Positions 26,801 through 40,342 of a stretch of 64,000 nucleotides of DNA are shown here, piece by piece (positions within the stretch are counted from its first letter, which is position 1; every line of letters starts with the position of its first letter). Source of the stretch: Strix aluco (Eukaryota; Chordata; Aves; Strigiformes; Strigidae); assembly GCF_031877795.1 (NCBI RefSeq), contig NC_133971.1, positions 17,767,171 through 17,831,170 on the forward strand, given 5' to 3'. The position numbers and the translations under genes are program-made. The notes beneath the pieces were generated by a model. That model had not been told where the DNA came from and searched no databases. It saw only the letters and a list, made by a program, of their open reading frames with translations.

Positions 26801-29800
26801 GTCTTCCCGTCCTCATCCCTGCAGGCTCAGGGTAGGGAGGGGTGGGGGCTGCTGGCGCCAGGCACCCCCAGTGAACTTGCTCTGGGCACTGGGAGCAGAA
26901 GGTCTTTCCCAGCTAAGCTCCAGTTCTGCAAGCAGCAATAACTTGCTCTCTCTCCATCTGCCCAAGAGCTGCCCTTCATGGTAGTATAGCTACAGCCCAT
27001 AGAAGTGACATGCCTATGAGCTTCAGATGCCTCCATCACTGGGCTAAGAGAGGTGTTTGGGCAGCAGACTTATATTCCAAGCTCTTTCTGCACCAAACCT
27101 CCTACTCTGACTCAGAATAAAACCATAAAGAAGTGTCTGTCTTTCTGCTGCCTCTCTCCCTAAGTGACCCCTCCTGAAAGCCCTCTAGGCTTCCAAAACA
27201 AACAAACAAAAAATTAAAAAATCAAAGAAATGGAATATGATGAAAACCAAAAAAATGGAGAAGAACCTCAGGCATCATTTAGGAAAGGCACAGTGTCTTG
27301 CTCCGGCACTGTGCCATCTATGCTCAATGCCTAGAAGGCTGGGAAAGGTTCTGGGAGAAAAGTCCGCTGTGCAGGAACATTTTAAGGACCTGAGTGGTAA
27401 TGAGTCAGTGCTGAGGTTTGGATTCAGATGTTTCCTACCTAGTACCTGCCAAATGTGCCAGACCTTGCTGGGGAAGGACATGGAATATCATTATCCCTGG
27501 TACACAGAGAGGAAACAGGAGCTGAACAGGGGGAATATGTGCCCAGGATAATGCCAGGAATCAGATGAGGGTCTGGGATAAAAATGTACAGGTTTCAGCC
27601 TCCCTGGGGCATAAGATGCAGGAGATGGAAAAACATTTATCCCAATCCCATAGCCATTGCTGTTCTGTTGGTTCACAGAAGAGGGAAGGTGAGGTGAAGA
27701 AGGGAAGGTGATGCCATGCTTTTGATGCAGAACTATTTCCCAATGGTGAAGGACAAGGGCAGAACGAAAGAGCAATGCTCTGCTCCTGGAAAATCTGGCT
27801 GAGGTCAGTTCACACTCCTGGGGACCATCCTGGTCCCTTGCTTCAGCCTCTCTGTGGCCCTGCCCCAAACCCTACCAGCCTTTGTTCTGCACATCAGTAT
27901 GAGTCAGCCTCTCTTTCTCTTTAAAGTGCTTGGCAGGCTTGGGGGCCAGGGACTTCAGGGGGCAGTTCAGTCCAGCCACTCCCGTCACCAGCAGGTCCCA
28001 TGGCCACCTGTGATGGTGGGTACTCCAAATTCAGGCAACAGCTGTTGTCCTGTGTTACAGAGAAGGGAGAAGGACAACACCATGTTCTTCCTATCAACCC
28101 ATGATGGAAATGGCACTCCCTGGGTCTGCTGTGGCTTTTCTGTGGTGCCTTCAGAGCTTCGCTTCCTCCCTTCCTTTCCCACATCCTTCTGAACAGCTCT
28201 GAAGGCTCATGTGCCCCCAGGTCTTTGTAATGCACAAAGAGCTGGAGGTGGTCTCAGGCAGATCATGAGCAAAATATGCATCTTTCCATCTCATGTGGTC
28301 TCAAGACTATTAGCTGGGACTCTGCTTTGGTGTTTAGCTGCCCAGAGAGGAGCTGGGCAGCTGAGACAGATCTCACACGGCTCCATCAAGCAGGAGGACA
28401 AGTAAACTCTGAGCCTCTGGCTCCCAGCATATTTAACGCTGGACTAGCTCCTACGTCTGCTTCACACAGCTAACTTTGCAGGGTTAGCCCCACACAAAGT
28501 TGGGTGCTGCCAGGAATGCGCCTGCTGAACTGCCTGTAAGTGGAGAGGATCCCCGGTTACTGCAGCAGGGTCTGGCAGCCCCTCCATACAGGGAGCCGGA
28601 GCAAACCCCAAAGCAATCACTGCCTGAGAAGATATTGCCTGGTAGCTGGACCAGGCCAAATGCCTACACCTAATGCACATGGCTGCTGCCCCTACAAGGA
28701 GATTGAGCAATAATCCGTCAGGAATTTGATCAGGGGCTAAATCCCAATTACCAAATACGGGTTGCATCAGGCCAGTGTGTGGGTGCAAACCCTCTTTACG
28801 CTCCATTTGCCCTTGTTCTGGCGCTGACCCCGCCATGAGCTCATCGGAAAACAGCTTTGTGCACAGCAGCCCTGCGAGATATGCTTCCCTCCACACCCAG
28901 CCATGGCCCTGGAGGCTCATGCAGTGCTGAAACACCCATCACTCCGCGCAGAGGTGAGGCAGCACCATCTGACTGCCATGCTGTGCAGTGCCTGGGGCTC
29001 ACTGAAGGTTTGGCATCAGAAAGCCAGCTGTGGTGAGTCCCCCAAGCGAGCACCGTGGGGAAAAGCTGAACTCTGTGATGGAAGAAGTTGGGACAAGCAT
29101 CAGACATTGACTTTTATTCTGGACTTGCTAGCTGGCCTTAAAACAACATCGGGAGCTAACATTGCTTTCCCAGCCACTGTGACAGTCCTCTTTGCCCAAG
29201 GGGTGTTGTAGGAAAGGGCACACAGCAGCACACACCTCTTGATGCCACACTGGTAAGGGCACTGGTGGCTCCGGAGCTAGGTCAGCATCTACACTGACAG
29301 CTGTGCCAAACAGCTGGACATAAGAGGGAGGGAAGAGGACCCTCAAGCCCCAGGGTGCTAACATGAAAACCCATTTCACCATAACCAACCATCCAGCTTG
29401 CTCTGTAGTGGTGGTGAGCCTTGGTGCAGCAGACAGCGGCAGAAAGTACCAGGAGATGAATCTAAGCCTGCTGGCAGTGCCCTCACCTGGGATCCCTCAC
29501 TGCTGGGAGAAGCTCCTTCCAGCCCAGCCACACGGCATGCAAGGCCACTGCTCTGGTCCATATGCCCCAGAGTTTGGACACCCAGAAAGCATCCTCTGTA
29601 ACACAGCCCCAACTCAGGACCAAGGGGTCACAGTGCAGACAAAGCTGCCACAACCCACCCAGTTTTTCAGCCTGCAGCAGACCATGGGTTTCAGTTTATG
29701 CTGGGAGGACATTGCTCCAGCACCACACTCCTTGCAGGGCTAATCCACGGCTGAATGTGCCAGCGTGCATGGCAGCCCCAGGGGCTGGAGGCTGGAGGAA

Positions 29801-30811
29801 GCAGCTACAGCCCACACCAGCCTCACCTGACCTGAGCCCCATGAGGGACCTGAGAAGGTCCTCACCAAGTCCTGGTTAGTCTTATAGCTCCAGCAAGTCT
29901 TGTCCCATCTGTTGCTGCCAGAGACCTTTTTGCAGCTCAAATCTGTCCACAGCAAAGTCTAAAGAGTGTCGAGATGCCAATTGTCTCTGGCAAAGCCCTG
30001 CCGTGGGGACAGCAGCATTTCACTCCCTGCCAGGTAGCACCACGAGATCTACGAGGTCTCAGCTCATCCATAAAGGCCAACTGGTTTTCTCCCCTCCTGG
30101 CTTGCAGATCAGGACCTGCATCTATGGAAAGGCTGCAGCACTTCTGTTAATGTTCTGGCCATTTCAGAAATACCTTCCTTTAAAACTTTTTAGTGGTTCC
30201 TACCTTGTAGCATATGATCTTTTTTAAGTGATCACTTCATCTGAGGACAACTTTTCGGCAATGCCACATCTCCATTAATAAACATGTGGGAAAGGCTGGG
30301 ATGGAAAAGTGTTCTCTTCTCTACAACTCCATGATGCTTTTGTTTTTTGCTGTTACCACACCAAAATCTTTATCTTATAAGGTGAAATGTTTAAAATAAT
30401 AATGGAAAAATGACCTTTGCTAAGCCACACTCTGGAGAAGAGCTCTCTTGAGCTACTATTCTGCAACCAGTTGTATGTGTCTGCAAAGATTTCAGGTGAA
30501 GAAAGCAAGCTAAAGTAGTTAAAAGACTTGCCAAAGGATGCAGAAAAAAATTATTTCTATGTCTACTATAGCTTCAAGAAATCCAAACTCCCTTTCCCCA
30601 GTCCAGATATTTAGGCTGGGATTTTACTTTCACCCCAACTACCATGTTGTTCTTGCTAGAGAAATCTGGTTGCAAATAACCCTAAACCTTTGTCAAAACT
30701 CCAGTGCTGCTCTGTTCGGACTTGGCCAGTGTAACCCCTACTAAAAAATGCAGAAAATATTTCAAAGTCAAACTTTAAAGGGACAGCCATTGTTTTATTT
30801 GTGTTTAATTA

Positions 30812-30831
30812 AAAATAATAATAATAATAAT
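30812..30831. repeat. (AAT)n short repeat
   Basis: Six or so tandem AAT units in an A/T-rich stretch. Confidence 0.85.
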
Positions 30832-31593
30832 TGTTTTCCAGTCCCATAGTAATTAGCAATCCAATCTACAGCTCCCATGGGAAAGAGCCTCTGTTTCTGG
30901 AACAAGTGTGCTTGAATATTGACTTGCTCTAGACATTGCCAAGGTTTTGAGTACAGCAATTTGTTGGGAGGGGGTTTCCAACTTTGAGTCCATAGCAGTT
31001 AACTGTCATGCTCCAAACCACAGAGTTTTACTACGGCCTCCATTTCCCTTTGTTTTACCTGAACTTCTCATCCCGCTCTGCAAATCCTATGCCAGAATGA
31101 GTCATTCCTGCAGGATTAGTTCTTATTTTTCAACTCCTCTGTCGGTGTTGCCCAGACTAGTTCTGAGGAGAAAAAATTGACACTCCCCATTCAATAAAGC
31201 TGTGTAACAAGTGACTGAAAGAAATTACCTCCAGTGCTCAGCTATTTACACTGCACCAAAGACCACCCTGTTTTACCAGTGTAACCAAGCCCCCTGCACA
31301 GCACAGCGCTGCTGACAGCCACGGGCTGGCAGCCCCAGCAAAGGGGATGTGCCCGTGCCCCCCTTCTGTGAGTCACCCCTCCTCGCTTCTGTGGTCCAAG
31401 CAGGGATGTTGGCTTGCCCCTCACCCTGGAGGTGGGGTCCCAAGTATCACCTGCAAGGAACCCCAGGAAGGATCAGGGTCACCATGTGTAACATGGGGTG
31501 CACCGCTCCAGCTTTCGCTCTCTGAGTCCTGTGGGCCTGGGTTGAGCCTGTCTCTGGTCCTCCTGCTTTTGGGGTGGAGGTACCTTCTGGAAG

Positions 31594-31607
31594 CCCCCCC
31601 CCCCCCC
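31594..31607 (+). repeat. homopolymer C14
   Basis: Fourteen consecutive C bases; length may be unreliable in sequencing or assembly. Confidence 0.9.
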
Positions 31608-32032
31608 GTGCTGACTGCTGAGGTCAGTCCTGTGCCTCTCGTGTTCAGCATGTGGCTCAGGCCAGAGAGTCTTCTGCTCTGGGACTTAATTGTTGAAAGC
31701 AAATCTAAGCCTGTCCCTGCCCTACAGAACTTTTCTAATGTTCACATCTAAATAAACACTTGTTACAAAATCCCCCCCTATTTTTTTGTATTTTCACATT
31801 TCAGTTTCTATCTTCCCCTTGTTCTTTATTTTTTAAAGTAATAAAGATGCTCTCACATAGGAAAATTGCATTGTCTCGCAGCAGAATAAAGAGGAGGAAA
31901 ACTCAAAGGCCTCAAATAGATGCCACTGTCCTTCCCTTTCCCTATCCAAAACATGATCCTGGAAGTGATTGTTTAAGTAACTTCTAGAAGATCTGTTTTC
32001 TCATAATGGTCCAGCATGGTGGCAAATCTGTG

Positions 32033-32040
32033 ATTTGCAT
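32033..32040 (+). promoter_or_regulatory. octamer (POU-type) motif
   Basis: ATTTGCAT within TGATTTGCATATGAAG, in non-repetitive sequence 8.5 kb upstream of FOXE1. Single-motif evidence; chance occurrence is possible. Confidence 0.25.
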
Positions 32041-32234
32041 ATGAAGAACCAAAATGCATAAGCAAAACTATTAGAGCCAGCTGGGAGAAATAAGATCTGA
32101 GCACCTGGCATTTTGAGAAGTCATTTTGCTTGTGTCCATGGGTCATTTTCCTATATCATTGACAGGGCTTGAGCTGGCTTGACAAAATCTCCTGGAAATC
32201 AGGTTTCTCCCACAGTAAGAGACAGCTGCAGAAA

Positions 32235-32405
32235 TGACAAGGTTTCTGGTCCAACAAAAGCTCAAAGCAGGGTTATGTTGCAAAGTAGATCAGCTTGCTG
32301 AGGGCCATGACCAGCCAAGTTTTAAAAAGCCCAAAGGATAGAGATCTCACCATCCCTTTGGGAAACCTGTCCCATGGCACAGATTTGACACATGAAATAA
32401 GGACT
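32235..32405 (-). mobile_element. CR1-type LINE 3' fragment, reversed
   Basis: TTTCTGGTCCAACAAAAGCTCAAAGCAGGG, GAGGGCCATGACCAGCCAAG and GAGATCTCACCATCCC are antisense CR1 3'-end landmarks. Only about 170 bases can be followed. Confidence 0.75.
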
Positions 32406-35400
32406 GGTCACAGAACAATTAAGACCAGACTGTCAAAAATGGAGAGAGATTTCTAAAACTTTTTGCTGTCCCTGGAAGTACAGTGTATTTTTAATAGCAG
32501 CACGAAACTTAAAAATGCTTCTTTCTATCCAGATTACCACGACCTACACGCTTTTGGAAACGTGTATGGCCTCAGGTAAACACTGGGCAGATGCTTATCT
32601 AGTGTAAATCCCCACAGGTCTGTTAACTTCAGCAGGACTCCAGCTATTCACAGCCTTTGCAGTCTTGTTTAAAGAGAAGGTTTGAATTTCAGAAATAACC
32701 TGTTTCCTCGACTGGGGCTAGACATTTTGCTACAGGCTCAAGCAAAACTCCAGCAAATTTCTGTAGGTACTTGTAAATAGGGCATTAGTTGGTAATTACC
32801 ACGGTGATTGCTAAAGGGTCAGAGAGTGGCCATGAGAACAAAAAGGCCGAAGAAAAAAAACAGGAGCTCTTTGTAAAAGTATTCAGATTTTGTCTGCCAG
32901 TGCAAATATGCTCAAAGTATCTACACCTTACATTTTGTTTTTTAAATAAAGGCTATTTACATCCACATGGAATTACAGCAGTTGGTAGCACTGGGTCTTA
33001 CCAATCCCTCATCAGGGTTTACTCAACAGCTGAATTCACCAATGGCAGTGGTGCTCACAATTCACCCTATAGTCAGGTTCTTTATGCATTGCACAGGCAC
33101 ACGCATGCATGCACACACTAGTGCATGCACATGTGCCATTTTAAGCACAATTTTCCTTGCCTCAGTCAGGGTTTGATGCACACCCTCCATCCTGGGCATC
33201 TATCTGGCTGTGACCAAGGCCAGAAAAGAGCCCAGTGAGGTTCCTCAGCTTTAACTGGGAGCTACTTTCAAACTGGGGTTTTTGCCTCCAGCCCCAGGGC
33301 CACGCTGCCCATGCCCCTCCTTGCCCCGATGCAGACCTTGACCTCCTTGGCCTTGCAGCTCTGCCTCCAACCTGCCTCATCACTGAGGACTCCCCTAGAA
33401 AACCCTGAAGCATCAGAAACCTGACACAGAAGTTCTGGGTGCCTGGACCTAACTACTGAAACATCTTATTTTTATTAATCAAGTAGAGTTGTGCAAAGTG
33501 CACTGAAAGCTGTAGTTTCCAGGGAAGGAAGGGCAATATCTGGTCTCTGGTTCCTTTAATAATGCTTGGTAACACAGTTTAATCAGTGATCGATTTCAAG
33601 AAAAAAATAAGAACAGAAAGAACCCAACAGAGCAGCTCACAGCACTGTAAGTTTTTTGTGCTCTGTGTAGACCAGTGCTAGAAAGCTGTGACATTGCTTT
33701 TCATGTTTATTTGCTTGTACCAAAGTGATGCTGACCATGAAAGACCTGGAGGAGAAGACACTTTGGCAGGCACAACTTTTCTTCTCCATCCCTTCAGTGT
33801 CTTCTTCACAAAACAAACCTCCCAACCAGTCTTCCAGCAAAGCCTTTTAATCTTCTTCCAGCTCCAGCCCCAACCCTTCCTCTCCACATTCCCTGCTTTT
33901 CCATGGTGCTTCTCCTCCTCCTCCTTCTCTTTCCCCTGCTTCATGTGTTCCCAATCTCCTTCTACTGCTCCTATCTACCTGCTCCCAAGTTTCTTTCCTT
34001 TGCCTCCCCCCTTGGCTGACCTACTCTTTGTGACCACAGGGAAAGTCCTCTACAGGGACTACAGTGCAGAACATGTCATGGGACAGGAAATTGCTTACTA
34101 AATTATAGGACAACTCCACTGCAATTTGTTAAAGGCTTTTAAATATCCATATTTGGGTGAAGCAACATGCACATGACCAACAAATAACACCACCAAGAAA
34201 TTTCTCCCACCTGTGTTGGGAAATTAATCTCCTAACTCTACAGTTTGGCCAGAATGACCTGTCCCTTCTCCATCCCACGCTGAAATGCTGGTTAGAAAAA
34301 GCTGATTCCAGGACAATCTGGTTCTGTCTGCAACAAAGGAGACAAGACCCAAACATTTCTTTCCAAATAACTTACGAAGTAAAGCAGGATATTTGCAAAA
34401 ATATTTTGTTCACAGTAAGGCAATTAATTAACTTAATTATCCTTAAATAAAATTCCCAGCTTCCGAAGCAAGCAATAAACAATTCTCTCTAAAGGGCTGC
34501 ATCCTATCGTTTTCTATCATCAGGTTTCACCACTAGCTGCAGAGAGGGATGAACTAGCACTCTGGCAAGCAAAATTTGGCTTCACATGACAAGCCACCCT
34601 TCCCTTCCACAAGCCTCAGGGTCTTTCTGGCTCCACAGGCCCCTTGCAGGAGCTCCTGTCAGATGGCAGCAATGCCAGTTGTGAGTCCAGCAGAGCAGAC
34701 AGGTCCCAGCAGGGCACATGGGAAGCATAAAAGTAGGAGATATTCAGCCCGCAAGATCTGAGCCACCACTGTGTCCTACATGCTTGGCTCTACTGAAGTT
34801 AGTGGCATGAGCAACACCAATGATGGTGGCCCCGTGTGCAGAAGAAATTCTTCCAGCTGGCTGGTTTCACTACCCCCAGCCTTCTCCAACAGCCCTACTG
34901 CTGCTATCACACTGGGACACAAATAGAGGAAACTCTACCCAAAGCTGACACCATGCTGTGCACACAGCTGCCTGCAGTGACCACAGGAGGCTGCGAGTGG
35001 CAGGGAAGACTCAGAGGGGAAAGATGAGCCTCACTACAGGGAGTGTGAATGTCAAAGACCTAGGCCACCCTTAGAGGGAATTAAACCTCTCAAAACTGTT
35101 GAATGACTGGCCAAATAGGGCATTTGATAGGCAAAATAGAAAGAACTTATTTCCATGCCAACAAAGCCTGATGGCTATTCAAAGATACCCATCCCAAAGA
35201 TTTGCACAGGCTTCAGGGGACAGGCTTCAGGGGAGCAAGAGCCATGCAAACCTCACAACACCTGCAAAAAAAAAAGCATAGCAAGCGATTTTCAGCTTAC
35301 AGAAGAGAGCCTGACTCTGCTTTGCATGTTCCCAGAAAAAGTCAGCTCCTCCTCTTTACAGCACCTGACAGATCTGCTCAAGTCCCAGTGATTTCTTGGC

Positions 35401-38400
35401 AGTGCAAAGGCAAGAATGGGCAGCTTATTCTCTTGCAAACCAGCCCTAGAAACTGTTTCAGCAGGAGGACAAATGAATGTATCATGGCCCATCCAGCTCA
35501 GGCTGCATCCACTCCGCTTCCACCAAGAAGGTGTCTGCTCCTTGCTGCCTATGTCACATGTAGTGTTTTCTACTGCTTCAGTTTGTGGCTCTGTATCTTG
35601 GCTAAATGAGTCTCTTGTTGCCGGTTTGCACAGCAAGGTTGCATGTTTAACCTGCTATTTAGGCAGTGCTGGCACAGACCTAGGTTTGCATGACCAGCCG
35701 TGCTCCTCCTCACGAAACCCAGTATGGAGTGTGCCTTATTTGCAGCGAGAGTCACTCCTGGCTCACGTTCAGCCTCATGCACACCATTCCCCCAGCTCCT
35801 CTGCAGCAGGGCCCCAGCTCTGCCAGTCACTGCCCAGCTGGGACCAGCACACAGAGTTATCCTGCCCCTGTGCACTACCAGCACATTTCCTTTGCTGGGT
35901 TCTGTGAGCTTCCTGGCAGTCCCATGCTCCCATTTCTGGTGGTCCCTCTAGGTTGAGGCTCTGCCTTTTCACGTCTCAGCCACTCCCTCTAGTTCAGTGC
36001 TATCGTCACCCTACAGCACCAGCCCCACACATCACCCATTCTGTCTGCCAAGCCCTCTGCCACTGCACTCACACCAACTTGCCCCCGGTGTGGCAGGGGG
36101 TCCTAAGGGAGTGGGCAGAGGTGATGCCCTGCTCTGAGAGAGCCTGCCTTGGCTTGCCCACATGCACCTTCACCTGTCACAGCACACCCTCTGCAGATCT
36201 TGCTCACCCTCCATGAGTTAGGGGAGCTGCTGGGCTGTCAGACAAGCATGCTGGGTGGCCTCTCTTGGTGCCCTCCAGACCAGCTCAGATGGAACCACGC
36301 TGGATGGAGACTGAGGCTCCCCATGCATCTTGCCCCAGTCAAATTTTCTCTCCCACAGCCTTGAGATATGGCTTGTTTTAAAACCACCATGAGGTATTTT
36401 TTTTTCCACAGAAGAATGACAACAGCTAACTCAGGCTTCCCTCATGAACCTGGCTACATCCACGTGATGCTGTCCACAAGCAATTCTTTCTCCCCTGCAG
36501 CCCCAGGTTCCCATAGAAAACTCAACCAGGGGATGAGAAAAACAGGACAGATGATAAACAACCAGGCCACTGATGCAGAGTGAAACCTTGCTCCCACAAG
36601 ACAAGGCATGTGAACATCTGATGCAAATATGCAATGGACACATCCCACTGGTCTGTTGCTTTCCAGCCCCTCTTTTGCCATGTGACTGGACTCCATGTGG
36701 CAGCTGCACATCAGTTCTCCCTCAGAGGTTTCCCAGTGATCCCCACGCCCCACTCTGCATATAAAGTGTTTCCAAATTCCACGCAGTCACCTCTCTGCTT
36801 TTGTCTCCCACTAACTCCAGTTAGGTGCAAGATGTCTTAAGCTCAGTGACTTTGGACACTTCTTTGCAGCCACATGAGCTGAAAGTGAATGAAGGATGTC
36901 CCCATCTTGTTCCAAGAGACTCAGGCTTGTGGTCCCCTCTCAGGTCTTAATCATGAGCTGCAAGTAGGGCTCCTTTGTCACCGTCTCATGAAGTGTCTGG
37001 CTGTGATGCTCTCCACATTTCCAGCAGCAAAGTCCTTGGACCAGAGAGCCAACAAAATACCAGACTTGCTATCCCATTGCAGAGGCAGTTGAGCTCGGGG
37101 TGCAGGCTGTGCCGTGGAGTATGTGTTCTCGCTTCATTTGCATTCGGCCAGTCTGATCTGGGATTTTGGCTCTAGTGGACCCTTGACTTGGAGCACATTA
37201 AATACAGCTCTGCTGTTCCTGGGACACTGAAGCAAAATGAAATGTTTCCTTCCTTCAAAGAGCAGGAGAATTCTGATGGTGGAACCAAAACTATGAGTGT
37301 ACTGCACCTGAAGGGGCTGTCCACACATGTAATGTCCCTCTCATTTGGTTGAGTTGGGAGCAGCCACTCAGGTCACAGGACTAACGGAGAGCCGGGCTTC
37401 CCAGTAGTTTACTCTTGAGGGCTGTCAACAGTGCAGTTTGTAATACATGAGCAACTGAGTGGGGAATGAAGCCTAAAGGAGTGGATTTTTTTCCATGGGT
37501 GGAAATTGCTCTTGGAGATGCAAGCAGATGGGATTTTGGCTGGGGTAATTCTCTGGCACCTACAGATACTAACAAACTCCAGTCTTAAGAGGCCGAGGGA
37601 CAACGCCCTTGCGCGGGGTACACTCTGCAGTGCCTAGTCTCAAAATCAATGAGCACTTTGCTCAGTTGAAGACTTCAGATCTCAGTGTAGGCGGGATCTA
37701 AGCTGGGAAATTTAGATAGAAAAGATGCTGACTCTAAACTTTGTCACCGAGACCAAAAGAAAGTCCAGGCTATAGCTCTTGTATGGCTAATATTCCTGTA
37801 GATATCATACATTTTCTACTGCATTATGAACTCCAAATGTTTAATCAATGCATTGCATTTTCCATGTTACTTACGTCTCTCCTCCAGCATAGCTGAATCA
37901 AAAAAGAAAACAAAATGTTCACAAACATGAAAAGTACCAACTCCTCTGCTCCAGCAACAGGCACCACTTTGATTTATAGATGAAGATGTGCAATCTAAGA
38001 TCCACCTGGGTGAGTCTGAGAATCATGTTCCCCGTAGTTCCCTCCCAACAGGAACTGGCACTCAAAAGACACACCAATGCTTAAAACGGAACGTATTCCT
38101 GCTCCCAGAGTGGAGAGCTGAAAATGTTTTTAAATAGGCCAATGATAGTGTCAGATTGAGGATAGTCTCCAGGCCACCACGTTATACAACTCCCACTTCA
38201 CTCACAAATACTGGCATTACAGTTTAACTTGCATGATGAGGGAAGGAGAAGGGACGAGAGCCAGCACATGCTGTTTGGGTATCCATTTCACTCTGCTTAC
38301 ATGCTGGACTCTGCCAAGGGAAGTGCTTTCTTGGAAAAGGATTTTCATGACCAGCAGGGAGGGCAAAAGCAGCTGTTCAGCACGCCATCCCACCTCAGCG

Positions 38401-38660
38401 CACACCTCTTTCATTCCCCATCTGCTGCAAGTGCAAAGTGAAGCATGATCTGACTTTGCCCTCTGGAGGCACGGAATTGGCATGGCGCAGAGAGACACAC
38501 AGCCCCAGCGGTGACTGAGCTACCGCACTGCCTTTTGGAAAATCTGATAGGAAAATTCATCCCCAGCTACAGCTTCCCGTGAGCCAGAGGGCAGAGCATT
38601 GCAGGCGAGGCAGCTTTGCCGCTCTCCTTTCCCGCTGAAGGAGTCAGCTTCTTGATTCCT

Positions 38661-38680
38661 CCAGGGTAATACTACCCTGG
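38661..38680. repeat. short perfect hairpin upstream of FOXE1
   Basis: CCAGGGTA and TACCCTGG form an 8-bp stem with an ATAC loop, 1.9 kb upstream of the FOXE1 start codon. Confidence 0.85.
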
Positions 38681-39224
38681 TGCTTTGCATACTTCAAGAA
38701 CGTGGGTGTCAGTACAGGAGGCTGATTTTTCTTTTGGCACAAACTCTGCAGCATGTGATTTGAAATACTGCCACACATCTGCATCCAGCTACTGGGACTG
38801 CACACATGGGTCCTCAGAGAGTGCCACTTCATGGTTTATTCTGCTGGCTCTAGAGTTTCTTCTGCTACCTCCCAGATTGCTGGGAAGCTGCACAAATAAG
38901 CAGGTGGCCAATGACTCTGGGGTCCCCTTATTTAGCTAAAAACCAGAGCTGGGGTTTGTTTGCTGTGTGCAAATGGACACTCACATACAGTAATTTTTCT
39001 CCAAGCACAGAAACAACTTTCTTGGAAACCTCCAAGGGAGCCCTGTTTCCCTAGGATGAGTATGTCTCACCTCCCCTTGCTCCTTTAAACACCACTTGTG
39101 CAATGGCAAAGAGAGCTTTGGGAAAGCTTTTCCCACAGAGATAGGCTCAGCAGCGTACTGGTGACCTGAGTTTTGGGAGAACTGTCAAGAGACAGCAAAA
39201 TGTGGGCAGGATCAGCTGTACATC

Positions 39225-39520
39225 CATGCACAGCACCTGCACACCTATGCACATCCACCTCTCTGCACACCCATTCCTCTGCACACACACCTGCCCACAT
39301 CTGTTCCTGCATACCTGTGGACACTCATGCCTTGGGACCAGCCACACACCAGTGCACACTGGCATGTGTTTGTATGCACACTCGCATGTCAGTGCATACC
39401 CACAACCTCTCATGTACATCCTCAACCCCACACCAGTGACCTTGCACACCCATCCACGTACCTGTGGCTGCTCACCCTCCCATGCGCAGACATCCCTGTG
39501 CACACTGGCACACACTGACC
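39225..39520. repeat. degenerate CACAC/CTGCACACC-rich low-complexity tract
   Basis: Irregular reiteration of words such as CTCTGCACACCCAT, TGCACACTGGCA and CACACACCTGCCCACAT, with no strict period. The bias creates a long open frame on plus (39,202-40,020) that is His/Thr/Cys-rich and is not credible protein. Confidence 0.7.
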
Positions 39521-40342
39521 CTTTCCATCCCACCTCTAGGACTTCCTGCCATCTCCTTTACCCTCTGGCTCCCAAGCATCACTGTGCCAGCACGCAAGGA
39601 CGTTGTGCTGCCCCCAGCCCTGCAGGTGCATGCTGCAGGAGTACGAGTCCTGGGCAAGTGTCCCTCGCCAGCTGGACACACTCATGGCACTTGTTCTGGC
39701 CCATACTCTTGGGGTTTGACCCTCAGCCCCAAGTATGTGAGCAAGCAGGAGGGAGCTGGCAGGTATGTCCCAGCAACAGCCTATGGAGAGCCTGGCATCC
39801 TTCCTGGTTGGAAGGATCACGTACCTGGAGGTCCTGTGGCACAAGGATCAGGGACAAGCAGGTCAGATCAGGGGTAAACCTGGGGCACAGGAGCCCAGCT
39901 CTGTGCCGAATTGCTGTTGGGGACCGGAGGCAAGGGCCCCAGTCCGAGTGCATTTTACGTAGAAGCTCTGCACACACATTGTGCTGTCTAAGTCCGCACT
40001 TACTATCTCTCCCCACATAGATCTGTCACCGGGTGTTTTTTCTACGTTTAATTCGTTTCTACCACTTCACTACCTCGAAGGAGCGTGGAGCTCCACGGGC
40101 CAGACTGCCTGGAGCCGGCATCCCCTCCGACAGCGGCGGCCCCTCACCTCACCCCGCTGGCCGAACCGGCCCCGAAGGCGTCGAGCCTTGGGCATTCCCA
40201 TGTCGAGACACCCGCACTGGGACCCCGGAGTCGCCCCCGCTCCGCTCGTTCGCCCCCCCGAGCTGTGCGCTCCCGACGGCGGCGGGACCGCGGCGCCCCG
40301 ACGGCGCTGGGGACGGGGACCACGGCGGGGGGGGAAGCGGAC

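Larger units (their letters stand above)
17791..32234. other. long intergenic stretch upstream of FOXE1, no gene recognised
   Basis: Over 14 kb without a supportable coding region. It contains a 20-A run (22,139-22,158), a possible CR1 scrap near 23,795-23,875, AC/A-rich low complexity at 27,197-27,215, an AAT repeat at 30,812-30,831, a C14 run at 31,594-31,607 and an octamer motif at 32,033. Portions around 28.69-28.87 kb have a CpG-containing, non-repetitive texture that could be a conserved non-coding element. Confidence 0.55.
32406..40084. other. proximal upstream flank of FOXE1, no gene recognised
   Basis: No supportable coding region. It contains a 14-base direct duplication (ACAGGCTTCAGGGG twice, near 35,206-35,234), a perfect hairpin at 38,661-38,680 and a degenerate CA/CCTGCAC-rich low-complexity tract at about 39,225-39,520. 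Distal FOXE1 enhancers could lie here; sequence alone does not show it. Confidence 0.5.

Noticed and set aside
28462-28935. 157-codon minus-strand frame
   Set aside because: No recognisable family. The region is more plausibly non-coding and possibly regulatory.
33688-34101. 137-codon plus-strand frame rich in Phe, Ser and Pro
   Set aside because: Reflects a CT-rich stretch; the apparent hydrophobic segments come from pyrimidine bias.
39225-39520. Possible CRISPR-like or strict minisatellite array
   Set aside because: Units are irregular without constant spacers, and the host is a vertebrate. It is low complexity only.
1-40000. XPA exons on the minus strand, expected from mammalian gene order
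   Set aside because: None of the conserved XPA blocks (zinc-finger CEECGK or the KREPPLKFIVKKNPH region) is visible; the gene must lie further left or elsewhere.
39202-40020. 272-codon plus-strand frame
   Set aside because: Driven by the CA/CCTGCAC low-complexity tract; no homology, and it runs into the FOXE1 promoter flank.
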